DNA of 64,000 nucleotides, taken from the NCBI GenBank assembly GCA_934339135.1, contig CAKRHP010000015.1:1-64000 (forward strand), read 5' to 3'. Below, in pieces: positions 17,284 to 27,316 of the stretch. The translations under genes were made by a program, and so were the position numbers. The DNA is from an uncultured Lachnospiraceae bacterium. Its GTDB lineage: Bacteria; Bacillota; Clostridia; Lachnospirales; Lachnospiraceae. How positions within the stretch are numbered: position 1 is the first letter of the stretch; each line of letters begins with the position of its first letter. The notes below the pieces were generated by a model. That model had not been told where the DNA came from and ran no database searches. It worked only from the letters and a program-made list of their open reading frames with translations.

Positions 17284-19362
17284 TTATTTCTTGTAATATA
17301 CAGCAGCTTCATCAAACTTTTTCCGCAGGTATCCCTGATTATTCAGGCCCTTGACACCATTGACCCATTTGGCAATATAGTTTTCCAGCTTTGCCATATA
17401 TTCGTCCTCGGTGATGGTTCCCTCTGCCATATAGGTCAGTCCCTTTTCCCAGCTTGCGGTAAGCTCCGGGTTTAAGAGGGAACGGATGGAGGAATCTACT
17501 ACATCATAGACCATTTCCCCCAGAAACTCCGGTGTGATGATCTGTGTTTTTTTGTTCAGTTTGAGGTATTTTTTCGCTACGAGCTTACTGAGAATTTCGG
17601 CTCTTGTAGCACTGGTGCCAATGCCGCTTCCTTTGATCTGGGAACGAAGCTCTTCATCCTCGATCAGCTGTCCTGCATTTTCCATGGCAAGGATCAGGGA
17701 ACCGGAATTGTACCGTTTTGGTGGTGATGTCTCGCCTTCCTTGATCTCCAGACGGTTCAGATCAATTTCCGTTCCTTTTTTGATCTGTTTCATCAAGGCG
17801 ATCAATTCCTCATCGAAGGTATCCTTTTCTTCCTCGGAGGTATTTTCCGCATTCTGGTCACCGGACTCCTTTGCGGCCGTTTTCTTTTTGTTGGAAAAGG
17901 ACGCATCAGCAATCTCCAAATATCCCTGCTGCAGCATGATACGGATCCCGGAGAAGAAACGCTCCTGATCCCGCACAGCGGTGAGACTGATCTTCTGGTA
18001 CTCTGCCGGAGGATAAAAGATACACAGAAAACGGCGGACGATCACCTCGTAGACCCGCTGCGCCGTCAGACTGGTGCTTCGCAGGGCACCAAATCCCTGT
18101 CCGGTTGGGATAATGGCATAGTGATCCGTGATCTTTTTGTCATCGCAGTATCTGGTGGAGGCAATCTTCTGATAGCTTGTGCCGGCCAGGATCTTTTCTG
18201 CAATCTCCTTTACGATGGGATAATTGCGAAGACCACCGATATTTTTGTGGATCTCCTTGGATACAGCGGAAGAAAGCACACGGGCATCTGTTCTTGGATA
18301 TGTAACCAGCTTTTTCTCGTAAAGCTCCTGAACGATCTTTAAGGTTTCGTCCGGGCTGATCTTGAACAGCTTGGAACAGACATTTTGCAGTTCCGCCAGA
18401 TTAAATAATAAAGGTGGATTCTTTTTTTCTTTTTTACGTTCTACCTTTTCTACAATGACCTTGCGGCTTTCAACGCCTGCCTCCGGCTGGAAGCAGTTTT
18501 CTGGGTTTTCTGCTGGAAATCCCAGAGTCTGACATAGAACCTGTGCATCCGGTTTTTCTTTGAAGCCATTTTCCTTATAAAGCTTTGGAGACTGAAAATA
18601 AGCGGAACCCTCAACGCTGCGCCATTCTCCGTCAAACGCCTTGCCCTCATAGGAAAAATGACCGATCACCCGGTAAAATGGTGTTTTGACAAAGCCCCGG
18701 ATCTCCCGCTCACGGCGGACAACCATCCCCAGCACGCAGGTCATAACACGTCCTACGGCAATGGCTGCGTATTTGGCACCTTTCCGGTAGTTCATAATGG
18801 TCTGGCTGTACTTTAAAGAGAGCACACGGGAGAAATTAATGCCCATCAGATAATCTTCTTTGGCACGGAGATATGCGGAGGCTGCCAGATTGTCATACTC
18901 CGACAGGGGCTTTGCCTCCTTGATGCCGCGACGGATCTCCTCTTCGGTCTGGGAATCGATCCAGACGCGTCGTTTCTCTTTGGTGTCCGGCACTTCTGCC
19001 ATCTGGTCTACCAGACGGTAAATATATTCGCCTTCCCGTCCGGAGTCGGTACAGACATAGATCCGCTCCACATCGGGACGGTTTAACAGCCCTTTTACGA
19101 TATTAAACTGTTTCTTTACATCCGGGATCAGCTCGTAAAGGAACTTTTCCGGCATAAAGGGAATGGTATTTAAGGACCACTTTTTCAGTGCCGGATCATA
19201 GACTTCCGGATAGCTCATGGTGACCAGATGTCCGACGCACCAGGTTACCACATAATCGGAGGATTCCAGGTAGCCATTGCCGGCATTCCCGTTTACGCCT
19301 AAGGTTTTGGCAAATTCTTTTGCTACACTTGGTTTCTCTGCAATAAATAACTCTTTTCCCAT
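17284..19362 (-). CDS. topB: DNA topoisomerase III TopB
   Basis: A 692-residue type IA topoisomerase that passes single strands and resolves intertwined DNA. The Toprim domain holds IAEKPSVAKEF (7-18) and CTDSGREGEYIYR (104-116); the catalytic tyrosine is Y355 in LVTYPRTDAR. An acidic insert rich in Glu/Asp lies around 500-530. No C-terminal zinc ribbons are present, which is usual for TopB of Firmicutes. The start ATG is six bases after the stop of a 58-residue membrane-protein gene and has no visible ribosome binding site, so its translation may depend on the upstream frame. Confidence 0.95.
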   Translation of the reverse strand: MGKELFIAEKPSVAKEFAKTLGVNGNAGNGYLESSDYVVTWCVGHLVTMSYPEVYDPALKKWSLNTIPFMPEKFLYELIPDVKKQFNIVKGLLNRPDVERIYVCTDSGREGEYIYRLVDQMAEVPDTKEKRRVWIDSQTEEEIRRGIKEAKPLSEYDNLAASAYLRAKEDYLMGINFSRVLSLKYSQTIMNYRKGAKYAAIAVGRVMTCVLGMVVRREREIRGFVKTPFYRVIGHFSYEGKAFDGEWRSVEGSAYFQSPKLYKENGFKEKPDAQVLCQTLGFPAENPENCFQPEAGVESRKVIVEKVERKKEKKNPPLLFNLAELQNVCSKLFKISPDETLKIVQELYEKKLVTYPRTDARVLSSAVSKEIHKNIGGLRNYPIVKEIAEKILAGTSYQKIASTRYCDDKKITDHYAIIPTGQGFGALRSTSLTAQRVYEVIVRRFLCIFYPPAEYQKISLTAVRDQERFFSGIRIMLQQGYLEIADASFSNKKKTAAKESGDQNAENTSEEEKDTFDEELIALMKQIKKGTEIDLNRLEIKEGETSPPKRYNSGSLILAMENAGQLIEDEELRSQIKGSGIGTSATRAEILSKLVAKKYLKLNKKTQIITPEFLGEMVYDVVDSSIRSLLNPELTASWEKGLTYMAEGTITEDEYMAKLENYIAKWVNGVKGLNNQGYLRKKFDEAAVYYKK

Positions 19363-19368
19363 AAATAT

Positions 19369-19545
19369 TTAATCAGCAGAAGTGCTGATCTTTCCCTTCT
19401 GTACTTCTGCCCAGGCACTACAGCCAAAAATGATTCCTACAATGGCGATACCTGTAATGCATACATATTTTACGATCTTTGTGACATTGACTTCGACATG
19501 GACAGAGGTTCCATGTGTCTGTTCCGGTTTATTTTTACACATCAT
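19369..19545 (-). CDS. 58-residue single-pass membrane protein upstream of topB
   Basis: A short frame with a strong binding site (AGGAAAGGAAAGAAT directly before tandem ATG codons). The protein has a polar N-terminus (MMCKNKPEQTHGTSVHVEVN), one hydrophobic helix at about residues 22-45 (KIVKYVCITGIAIVGIIFG), and a short charged tail ending STSAD. It ends six bases before the topB ATG. I recognise no family. Codon use and the binding site support a real gene; the second ATG at 19542 is an equally good start. Confidence 0.72.
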   Translation of the reverse strand: MMCKNKPEQTHGTSVHVEVNVTKIVKYVCITGIAIVGIIFGCSAWAEVQKGKISTSAD

Positions 19546-19634
19546 ATTCTTTCCTTTCCTGAGAATACATCAGATTCTCTGATAGATATTATAATGCTGG
19601 TGTCAAAAAAATCTGACATTAATGAATAGTTGTT

Positions 19635-20270
19635 TTAGTATCCCAGTTCCTCTCCCACAAGGATTACCTTAATCCTGCCGGGAATTCTGGAAAATCTGGT
19701 TACTACTGTCTGGGAGCAGATGCAGTCACTGCTCAGACAGTCAGCACACCTGCCGTACTGGGCACATGGAGTTTTCAGTCCGAGGCGCAGCGCATTTGGC
19801 GGTGAAGCCATATTATGGACTCTTGCAATACCGCTGCGGACATCCGGAACGATCTTATTCATACCGGCGATCACAATGACCTGCTGTGGGCCGTGGCAGA
19901 GACAGGCAACACGGTTGCCGACTCCGTCAATATTGACCAGCTCTCCGTCGATCGTAATGGCATTGGAGCTCATAAAATAGACATCGGAGGTAACGATTTT
20001 GCTGTACATTTCCCGTTTTTTTTCCGGAGTAACCGCTTCTGCACGGTCAAATAAGGTATAATCGGACTCTTTGAGATCATCTAACAGTCCGATCTCCTTC
20101 AACGTTTCAGAACCGCCCCAGGAAATGGTACATCCGGGCGTCAGAAAACGCTTTGCCTTTGCATTGGCTTCCTCGCGGTCTGTACAATAGTATCCCTCAA
20201 TTCCTCTGGCATTAAACTTGCCAATCATATTTTCAGCGATATTTTCATAGTATTCCTGTTTGTAGGACAT
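19635..20270 (-). CDS. LUD domain protein (lactate-utilisation/LutC-like)
   Basis: A 211-residue LUD (DUF162) family protein. Family text: YYCTDREEANAKAKRFLTPGCTISWGGSETLKEIGL, TSDVYFMSSNAITIDGELVNIDGVGNRVA and GPQQVIVIAGMNKIVPD. A cysteine-rich motif CAQYGRCADCLSSDCIC near residue 175 could bind a metal or Fe-S cluster. Classic LutABC partners are absent, as is common for the stand-alone LUD proteins of clostridia; the substrate is unknown. Start at 20270 follows AAAGGAGGATGTTACC. It lies 165 bp after glyA on the same strand with hairpins between them. Confidence 0.8.
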   Translation of the reverse strand: MSYKQEYYENIAENMIGKFNARGIEGYYCTDREEANAKAKRFLTPGCTISWGGSETLKEIGLLDDLKESDYTLFDRAEAVTPEKKREMYSKIVTSDVYFMSSNAITIDGELVNIDGVGNRVACLCHGPQQVIVIAGMNKIVPDVRSGIARVHNMASPPNALRLGLKTPCAQYGRCADCLSSDCICSQTVVTRFSRIPGRIKVILVGEELGY

Positions 20271-20311
20271 GGTAACATCCTCCTTTGTAATATATGATAA
20301 AGATAAAAGCA

Positions 20312-20433
20312 CAGGCACCTTTGGAAGAAAAAGGTGCCCCGTCTGCTTTTCCTGTGAATCGTTACGCAGGATTTTATGAAAGTGGCTGTGACCACTTGTT
20401 ATTGCTCATTCTGTCATATGGATCAGAATGAGT
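20312..20433 (-). other. Hairpin-rich spacer between glyA and the LUD gene
   Basis: Three inverted repeats read on the minus strand: CTCATTCTG/CAGAATGAG (20406-20433) directly after the glyA stop, AAGTGG/CCACTT (20380-20398), and GGCACCTTT/AAAGGTGCC (20312-20337). None has a strong T-tract, so they may attenuate or protect the mRNA rather than fully terminate it. Confidence 0.5.
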
Positions 20434-20435
20434 GA

Positions 20436-21677
20436 TTATTCATATAATGGATATTTGTCGGTCAGGCTCTTTACGATCGCAGTTGCTTTCTCTTTGTTAG
20501 CTTTCGGATCGTTTACCATCAGTGCGATAGCCTCTGCTACCTGATCCATATCGTCGGTATTGAAGCCTCTTGTTGTAACAGCGGCTGTACCAAGACGGAT
20601 ACCACTTGTGACGAAAGGAGACTGTGGATCGTTAGGAATAGTGTTTTTGTTGCAGGTGATATGTGCCTCATCAAGCCACTTCTCTACTTCCTTACCGGTC
20701 AGTCCCTTATCTGCGAGGTCAACTAACATCAGATGGTTATCGGTACCGCCGGATACAATTTTAAGACCACGGCTCTGAAGCCCCTTTGCCAGTGCCTGGG
20801 CATTATCAATGATATTTTTGCCGTATTCCTTAAAACTTGGATCCAGTGCTTCCTTGAAGCAGACTGCCTTTGCTGCGATCACATGCATCAGAGGACCGCC
20901 CTGGATCCCAGGGAACAGAGCCTTATTCAGCTTATGCTCCTCTGCAAACTCCTTGCTGGAAAGGATCATACCTCCACGAGGGCCACGCAGGGTTTTGTGG
21001 GTTGTGGTTGTGGTTACATGTGCATATGGGATCGGACTTTCATGATATCCTGCCGCTACAAGACCAGCGATATGAGCCATATCTACCATCAGGTAAGCAC
21101 CAACTTCATCAGCAATCTCACGGAAACGCTTGAAATCAATCTTTCTGGCATATGCGCTGGCACCGGCAACGATCAGCTTTGGCTGGCATTCCTTTGCGAT
21201 GCGCTCTACCTCATCGTAATCAATGAAGCCGTCATCGTTGACACCGTAAGGAACACAGTGGAAATATTTACCGGAAAGGTTCACAGGACTTCCGTGTGTC
21301 AGATGTCCGCCATGATCCAGATTCATTCCCATAAAGGTGTCTCCCGGATTCATCAAGGCAAAGAATACAGTCATATTGGCCTGTGCACCGGAATGAGGCT
21401 GTACATTGGCATAAGTGCAGCCAAATAATTCCATGGCTCTGTCTCTGGCAAGATCCTCGACAACATCTACATGCTGGCAGCCGCCATAATAACGCTTTCC
21501 GGGATAACCCTCGGCGTATTTGTTGGTCAGTGTGCTTCCCATTGCGGACATCACTGCCTTGCTGACAAGATTCTCGGATGCGATCAGCTCGATATTCTCG
21601 CGCTGTCTGTTGGTTTCTGCTGTGATCGCTGCTGCAATTTCAGGATCAAAGCTTTCAACGTCTGAAAATGGATACAT
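20436..21677 (-). CDS. glyA: Serine hydroxymethyltransferase GlyA
   Basis: A 413-residue PLP enzyme interconverting serine plus tetrahydrofolate with glycine plus 5,10-methylene-THF, the main source of one-carbon units. Motifs: [35 protein letters not shown], the PLP-lysine site [14 protein letters not shown] and the C-terminal [28 protein letters not shown] precedes the ATG. It follows purD by 77 bp; glycine and formyl-THF derived from its reaction feed PurD and PurN, a logical grouping. Confidence 0.97.
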   Translation of the reverse strand: MYPFSDVESFDPEIAAAITAETNRQRENIELIASENLVSKAVMSAMGSTLTNKYAEGYPGKRYYGGCQHVDVVEDLARDRAMELFGCTYANVQPHSGAQANMTVFFALMNPGDTFMGMNLDHGGHLTHGSPVNLSGKYFHCVPYGVNDDGFIDYDEVERIAKECQPKLIVAGASAYARKIDFKRFREIADEVGAYLMVDMAHIAGLVAAGYHESPIPYAHVTTTTTHKTLRGPRGGMILSSKEFAEEHKLNKALFPGIQGGPLMHVIAAKAVCFKEALDPSFKEYGKNIIDNAQALAKGLQSRGLKIVSGGTDNHLMLVDLADKGLTGKEVEKWLDEAHITCNKNTIPNDPQSPFVTSGIRLGTAAVTTRGFNTDDMDQVAEAIALMVNDPKANKEKATAIVKSLTDKYPLYE

Positions 21678-21754
21678 GTTTTCTCCTCCTTGTTTATGTC
21701 AAAATTTTAGTTGCTAATATCAGGTGTCCGGTTATGAAAATAACGCAGACAGAT

Positions 21755-23029
21755 TTATTCTGCATCGTCGATGGCTTTGCCAATGTCGTGACGCATATAT
21801 TTGTTTTCAAAGGAAATCCATTCGGTTGCCTCATAGGCATTTTTGCGGGCTTCCTTTAAGTCCCTGCCCTTGGCTGTAACACCGAGAACACGTCCACCGT
21901 TTGTCACAATGCCTTCGTCGGTCAGCTTGGTGCCGGCATGGAATACATAATAGCCATCCTTGCCATCGAACTTCTCCAGTCCGGAAATAAGTTTGCCCTT
22001 TTCATAATGCTCCGGATATCCATCGGAAGCAAGAACAACACAGACTGCTGCATTATCCTCAAACTGCAGGTCGATCTGATCCAGCTTTCCGTCAATACAT
22101 GCATCGATCACGTCAATGATGTCGTTTTTCATACGCGGAAGAACAACCTGGGCTTCCGGATCGCCAAAACGTGCATTGTACTCTAAAACCTTTGGACCGT
22201 CTGCGGTCATCATCAGGCCGACGAAAAGAATACCGACAAAATCTCTGCCCTCTGCCTTCATGGCATCCATGGTTGGCTGGTAGATCTTCTCCTCACAGAA
22301 CTTCTGAATCTCCTCGGTATAGAAAGGACTTGGAGAAAATGTTCCCATACCACCGGTATTTAACCCCTGATCGCCATCCTTGGCACGCTTGTGATCCTGG
22401 GCACTTGTCATAGGCTTGATGTGGGTACCGTCACAGAAACAGAGAACGGAAGCCTCACGGCCCACCATAAAGTCCTCGATCACGACAGTATCACCGGCAT
22501 CTCCGAACTGCTTGTCAAGCATCAAAGTAGCAATCCCTGCCTCTGCTTCCTCGAGATTCTGACAGATCAGCACACCCTTTCCGAGGGCAAGTCCATCCGC
22601 CTTTAATACGATTGGAAAATTGCATCCTCCCAGATAGAGCAGTGCTTCTTCCGGAGAATGGAATGTCTCATAGTGACAGGTCGGAATATCATATTTTTTC
22701 ATGAGATCCTTTGAAAAGCTTTTGGAGCCCTCGATGATCGCTGCGTTTTTGCGGGGACCAAAGACACGTAAGCCTCGCTCCTCGAAAACGTCAACGATAC
22801 CGCCAACTAATGGATCATCCATACCGATGATAGTCAGATCAATCTGATTGTCCTCGGCAAAGTCCGCCAGCTTATCAAACTCCATTGCAGTGATATCAAC
22901 ACATTCTGCAATCTGGGCGATTCCTCCGTTGCCCGGAGCACAGTAGATCTTGTCGACTCTTTTACTCTGAGATACGCTCCATGCGATCGCATGCTCACGT
23001 CCACCGCTTCCTACGATTAATACTTTCAT
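21755..23029 (-). CDS. purD: Phosphoribosylamine-glycine ligase PurD
   Basis: A 424-residue ATP-grasp enzyme joining phosphoribosylamine and glycine to GAR. Motifs: N-terminal MKVLIVGSGGREHAIAW, SKSFSKDLMKKYDIPT, the ATP-grasp segment LKADGLALGKGVLI, AQDHKRAKDGDQGLNTGGMG and LEYNARFGDPEAQVVL. Third gene of the purM-purN-purD run. Confidence 0.97.
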   Translation of the reverse strand: MKVLIVGSGGREHAIAWSVSQSKRVDKIYCAPGNGGIAQIAECVDITAMEFDKLADFAEDNQIDLTIIGMDDPLVGGIVDVFEERGLRVFGPRKNAAIIEGSKSFSKDLMKKYDIPTCHYETFHSPEEALLYLGGCNFPIVLKADGLALGKGVLICQNLEEAEAGIATLMLDKQFGDAGDTVVIEDFMVGREASVLCFCDGTHIKPMTSAQDHKRAKDGDQGLNTGGMGTFSPSPFYTEEIQKFCEEKIYQPTMDAMKAEGRDFVGILFVGLMMTADGPKVLEYNARFGDPEAQVVLPRMKNDIIDVIDACIDGKLDQIDLQFEDNAAVCVVLASDGYPEHYEKGKLISGLEKFDGKDGYYVFHAGTKLTDEGIVTNGGRVLGVTAKGRDLKEARKNAYEATEWISFENKYMRHDIGKAIDDAE

Positions 23030-23095
23030 GTTTAAGCCTCCATTCCGCCGCTTTTTGCGGCGTCATAAATTTACGCTGTGATGTATCAGAAATCA

Positions 23096-23722
23096 TTATT
23101 CACGAATGTGTGCAATTCCATCTTTTACCGTTACCTTACCGGCACCGATCAGATCGATGGCCTTTGGAAGGATCTTCCATTCTGCCTGCTCCATGACTCT
23201 TCGCTGCAGGATCTCAGGGGTATCTCCCTCCTGTACTTCTACTGCCTTCTGAAGAAGGATCGGACCGTGATCTGCCTTTTCATCAACGAAATGAACCGTA
23301 GCTCCGGTCACTTTATTGCCCATTGCCAGAACACTTTCATGAACCTTTAATCCATAATATCCCATTCCGCAGTGTGCCGGGATCAGGGAAGGATGGATAT
23401 TAATGATACGATTGTGATATTTCTCGATCATCCTTGCGGGTACGATCACCAGATAACCGGCAAGTACCACCAGATCAATATGATATTCCTCTAATGTATC
23501 TAACATGGCATCGGCAAAGGAATCTCTTGAGTCATATGACTTCGGACTGATGCATCTGGCTGGAATACCTGCCTTAGATGCACGCTCCAGTGCATATGCA
23601 TTTTCCTTGTTGCTGATCACTACGGCAATCTCTGTATCGCGGATCGTGCCGTCTGCTACAGCATCAATGATCGCCTGGAGATTTGTTCCTCCTCCGGATA
23701 CACATACTGCAATCTTCTGCAT
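23096..23722 (-). CDS. purN: Phosphoribosylglycinamide formyltransferase PurN
   Basis: A 208-residue enzyme transferring formyl from 10-formyl-THF to GAR. Motifs: KIAVCVSGGGTNLQAIID at the N-terminus and the catalytic INIHPSLIPAHCGMGYYG; the VTGATVHFVDEKADHGPIL segment carries the conserved Asp. Start at 23722 is set by GGAGG five bases upstream; a longer in-frame start at 23761 has no binding site. It has a slightly longer C-terminus than E. coli PurN. Confidence 0.95.
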   Translation of the reverse strand: MQKIAVCVSGGGTNLQAIIDAVADGTIRDTEIAVVISNKENAYALERASKAGIPARCISPKSYDSRDSFADAMLDTLEEYHIDLVVLAGYLVIVPARMIEKYHNRIINIHPSLIPAHCGMGYYGLKVHESVLAMGNKVTGATVHFVDEKADHGPILLQKAVEVQEGDTPEILQRRVMEQAEWKILPKAIDLIGAGKVTVKDGIAHIRE

Positions 23723-23784
23723 AGTTTCCTCCATGATTGACTGTCTGCTGTGCATTGGCACAGCAGACAGATGATTGTAAATAA

Positions 23785-24813
23785 TTATACTAAATCAATG
23801 CCCTTCTCGCCCTCAGCGATCTCACCGATAATATAAGCATTCTGACCGGATTTCTTTACAAGCTCTACGGTCTTGTCTGCGTCAGCGGCATCCACTGCAA
23901 GAAGCATACCGATACCCATATTGTATGTATTGTACATCATTTCCTTTGCGATATCTCCGTCCTTTGCGAGCATGGAGAAGATCGGAGGGATCGGATAGCT
24001 GTCCGCCTTTACCTTGGCACGCACGCCATCGTGAAGCATTCTTGGGATGTTCTCATAGAATCCGCCACCGGTAATATGACTGCAGCCCTTAATGGTTACG
24101 CCGCCGTCCTTAACGCTCTTTAATGCTTTCACGTAAATAATGGTTGGCGTCAGAATGGTCTCGCCCAGTGTCTTACCGCCGAGACATTCATAAGAACGGT
24201 TCAGATTGTCCTTATTGATATCAAATACCTTACGCACCAGAGAATAACCGTTGCTGTGGATACCGGAGGATGCGATACCTACCAGTACATCGCCCTTCGC
24301 AATGCTCTTTCCGGTGATCATTTTGTCTCTGTCTACGATACCAACAGCAAAACCGGCCAGATCATACTCATCGACCGGATAAAATCCCGGCATCTCTGCT
24401 GTCTCGCCACCGATCAGTGCAGCGTCTGACTGACGGCAGCCCTCTGCAACACCGCTGACGATCTGTGCGATCTTCTCCGGTTCATTTTTGCCACAGGCAA
24501 TATAATCTAAGAAAAATAATGGCTCTCCACCGGCACATGCAATGTCATTTACGCACATTGCCACGCAGTCGATGCCGATCGTGTCGTGCTTGTCCATCTC
24601 AAAGGCAATTTTTAACTTGGTTCCTACTCCGTCTGTACCGGAAACCAGGGTTGGATGCTCCATCCCCTTAAAACTGTCCAGGGAAAATGCCCCTGAAAAT
24701 CCACCAATGTCTGTCAGCACCTCGTTTCTCATCGTGCTGGCAACATGCTTTTTCATAAGCTCTACTGCCTTGTAGCCCGCCTCAATGTCAACGCCTGCAT
24801 TCTTGTAGTCCAT
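23785..24813 (-). CDS. purM: Phosphoribosylformylglycinamidine cyclo-ligase PurM
   Basis: A 342-residue AIR synthetase. Motifs: [58 protein letters not shown] and [12 protein letters not shown]. Preceded by GAGGAGGCTTATC. It is the first gene of the purMND-glyA unit. Confidence 0.97.
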   Translation of the reverse strand: MDYKNAGVDIEAGYKAVELMKKHVASTMRNEVLTDIGGFSGAFSLDSFKGMEHPTLVSGTDGVGTKLKIAFEMDKHDTIGIDCVAMCVNDIACAGGEPLFFLDYIACGKNEPEKIAQIVSGVAEGCRQSDAALIGGETAEMPGFYPVDEYDLAGFAVGIVDRDKMITGKSIAKGDVLVGIASSGIHSNGYSLVRKVFDINKDNLNRSYECLGGKTLGETILTPTIIYVKALKSVKDGGVTIKGCSHITGGGFYENIPRMLHDGVRAKVKADSYPIPPIFSMLAKDGDIAKEMMYNTYNMGIGMLLAVDAADADKTVELVKKSGQNAYIIGEIAEGEKGIDLV

Positions 24814-24865
24814 GATAAGCCTCCTCTATTTGTATTTATATCTTCACTTGATCAAAGATATTCTC

Positions 24866-24894
24866 ATTGTAGCACAAAGCAAATTGTTTGTCAT
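24866..24894 (-). promoter_or_regulatory. Promoter of the purM operon
   Basis: Minus-strand ATGACA (24889-24894), 17-bp spacer, TACAAT (24866-24871), each one mismatch from consensus. The -35 overlaps the comEC stop codon. The leader is about 50 bases; I see no purine riboswitch in it. Confidence 0.6.
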
Positions 24895-27311
24895 TTACTT
24901 TTTGAAAGGTTATCCAGATTGTCCAGATATCCGGTCAGCCGGGGCGTTCCCTTTCGGAAAGTTACAGATAAAGCTCCGCTTTCATCGGTTCGCCGGATGT
25001 CCGCTCCGGAGGAGGCCAGCCGTTCCAGAAGTTCCTTGTGTGGATGACCGTAGCGGTTTTTCCTGCCGCAGGAGATCAGGGCACATTCCGGTTTTAACCG
25101 GTCAAGCAGTTGTTCGCCGGTGGAATTTTTGGAACCGTGATGTGCCACTTTTAGAACCGTGTAATGCTCCGGAATATGATAGGACTGTCTGGTGCTGGCA
25201 GAACTTATAATATCCTGAAGGGCTTCCTCTCCTGCTCCCTCCAGATCTCCGGTAAACAGACAGGAAAAGTTCTGATACTGCATGCTCAGGGTGATGGATT
25301 CTGCGTTGGCAGAGTCGAAGGCACTGCCTGCGGCCGGATTCAGGCAGACAAAGGAGACACCGCCGGACTGAAAATAACTGCCGGTGGATAAATAGCGGAC
25401 CGGAATATGTTTTTGTTCTGCTGCTTTTCGGAGCAGAACATAGCCGCTTTGGTCTTTGTCAGCGACATCCGGTAGAAGAAGCTGGCAGATCCTATACCCA
25501 TCGCCACTCATGTTTATCATCTCCTCCAGACCGTTGATATGATCCTCGTCTGCATGAGTGGCAATCATATAATCGATCTGCCGGATCCCCTTGGATTTGA
25601 GAAATGGCAGAATACGGTATTTTCCCACCTGCTTTTCACTGGTACTTCCCCCATCGATCAGAATATTCTGTTGTTTTGGTGTGTGGAGGTAAATCCCATC
25701 TCCCTGCCCCACGTCAAGCATGGTCATTTCAAAGCTTCCGGACGGAATATGTACGATAAATATAATACAAAGTGCCGGCAGTATCTTCCCGAGATATTTT
25801 AGTTTTTTTCTGTGCTTTTCCGAAAGGAAAGGAAGTTTTTGATATTCTGCGTTGTCAATTTTGCGGAGGATATACCAAAGCCATATTAGAATGCCGGATA
25901 GTACCAAATAATATAACAGAAGCTGCCACCAGGCGGGGCGTCCCATGATCTGCATATGACCCGGCAGTTTTTGAAAGATCAGGCAGATCCGCTCATACAG
26001 CTTTAACAGCCAGAAGGCATTGGACAGAATAAATTTTCCTGCCGGCATACAGATACAGCCTATGACACCTCCCACAAAGGAAAAGATCACCAGAAGGGAT
26101 GACAAAGGGATGACAAAGAGATTGATCACAATACCATACAGCGGGATCTCAAAGAAAAAATATAAAACCACAGGCAGGGTAGTCAGCTGGACAGAACTGC
26201 TTACCAAAAGCAGCTGGCCGATCTTCTGCCCTTGCTGTCTGCAAAGGATCTGTAATCTGCCGGTACGTTTATTGGCGAGGAGTTCTCTGTCAAGATGATG
26301 CAGCCGCTGTCGTTTGCGCCGTTTCGCCCACGGGTCACCAAACCATACCTGCTCCAGCACCGGAAGCACCAGATAAATTCCTGCCATGGCGCCAAAGGAC
26401 AAAAGAAAGCTGCAGGAAAACAGGGCAAAAGGCTTTTGCAGTAAAATGATCACAGCTGCCAGAGCCAGTGCGTTTTTGCCATCATAGGTGCGCTCCAGCA
26501 AGTCGGCGGCCAGCAAAAGGATCATCATAATGACAGCCCGGCTGGTTGAGATGCTGAAATCTGTCATCTGGCCATAAGCAGCAACCAGAAGGATACACGC
26601 AGGGATTGCAATACGCTCCGGAACATACAGCTTTTTGAAAAGCTTTAGAAGTGCCATTCCAAGGATTGATACATGAAGCCCGCTGATGGCGAGCAGATGA
26701 CCAATACCGCTTTCCTGATAGAGCTGTTGGATATTCATATCCAAAAGGGATTTGTCTCCAAGGATCATTGCAGATACAATGCCGCTTTCTTTAGTGGGCA
26801 GACAGACCTGGTAGACACGACCTATTCTGTCCCGGACATGGTACAGTATATTTTTTAAAGGCTGTATATGAGATCTGGTGATCTGAAAGGAATCACACTG
26901 AAATTCATAGTAAATCCCTTTTTCTTTGTAATATTCCCGGCGGTCAAACATACCCGGATTGGAGGCGGTTGCAAATTCCAGAAGTGTTCCTTTCAGAGTA
27001 AGAATATTTCCCGGCTGCAGGGAGGGCTTTCCGGAAATGACAGTATACAGCTTTTTTTGTGGATAGATATGATCGTTTCCAGTCAGATGAATACGACAGT
27101 TTTTCAAATATAAAACGGTACGTTCCTCTTTTCCCTGAGCCAGACAGATCCGGTCAATGGCTCCGGTGGCTTCTGCTGGTATTTGATCTTCCCGGATCCC
27201 GTTAAAACAATAATACCGGGCATCATCCTTTTCAGAATAAATGGCCCGGTATAAAAGAAATAATATAGTTATTCCAAGAAAAATCCATAAAAATGGTCGT
27301 TTAATAGGCAT
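24891..27311 (-). CDS. comEC: DNA internalisation competence protein ComEC
   Basis: An 806-residue membrane channel/nuclease for DNA uptake. It has an N-terminal transmembrane helix and DUF4131-like region (1-190), the Competence domain with about 8-9 helices (190-500, including GIGHLLAISGLHVSILGM) and a C-terminal metallo-beta-lactamase-like domain starting at MLDVGQGDGIYL, with THADEDHINGL and VAHHGSKNSTGEQLL. All parts seem intact. The AGGAGG lies only one base before the annotated ATG, which also follows the gerMN-gene stop by a few bases, so the true start is not secure. The partner comEA is five genes upstream in the same run. Confidence 0.93.
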   Translation of the reverse strand: MPIKRPFLWIFLGITILFLLYRAIYSEKDDARYYCFNGIREDQIPAEATGAIDRICLAQGKEERTVLYLKNCRIHLTGNDHIYPQKKLYTVISGKPSLQPGNILTLKGTLLEFATASNPGMFDRREYYKEKGIYYEFQCDSFQITRSHIQPLKNILYHVRDRIGRVYQVCLPTKESGIVSAMILGDKSLLDMNIQQLYQESGIGHLLAISGLHVSILGMALLKLFKKLYVPERIAIPACILLVAAYGQMTDFSISTSRAVIMMILLLAADLLERTYDGKNALALAAVIILLQKPFALFSCSFLLSFGAMAGIYLVLPVLEQVWFGDPWAKRRKRQRLHHLDRELLANKRTGRLQILCRQQGQKIGQLLLVSSSVQLTTLPVVLYFFFEIPLYGIVINLFVIPLSSLLVIFSFVGGVIGCICMPAGKFILSNAFWLLKLYERICLIFQKLPGHMQIMGRPAWWQLLLYYLVLSGILIWLWYILRKIDNAEYQKLPFLSEKHRKKLKYLGKILPALCIIFIVHIPSGSFEMTMLDVGQGDGIYLHTPKQQNILIDGGSTSEKQVGKYRILPFLKSKGIRQIDYMIATHADEDHINGLEEMINMSGDGYRICQLLLPDVADKDQSGYVLLRKAAEQKHIPVRYLSTGSYFQSGGVSFVCLNPAAGSAFDSANAESITLSMQYQNFSCLFTGDLEGAGEEALQDIISSASTRQSYHIPEHYTVLKVAHHGSKNSTGEQLLDRLKPECALISCGRKNRYGHPHKELLERLASSGADIRRTDESGALSVTFRKGTPRLTGYLDNLDNLSKSK

Positions 27312-27316
27312 TCCTC

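Noticed and set aside
20733..21428. Plus-strand open frame (231 codons) opposite glyA
   Set aside because: Antisense shadow of a highly conserved enzyme, with Cys/His-rich unnatural composition.
24814..24890. Possible purine riboswitch before purM
   Set aside because: The leader is only about 50 bases and lacks the conserved purine aptamer loops.
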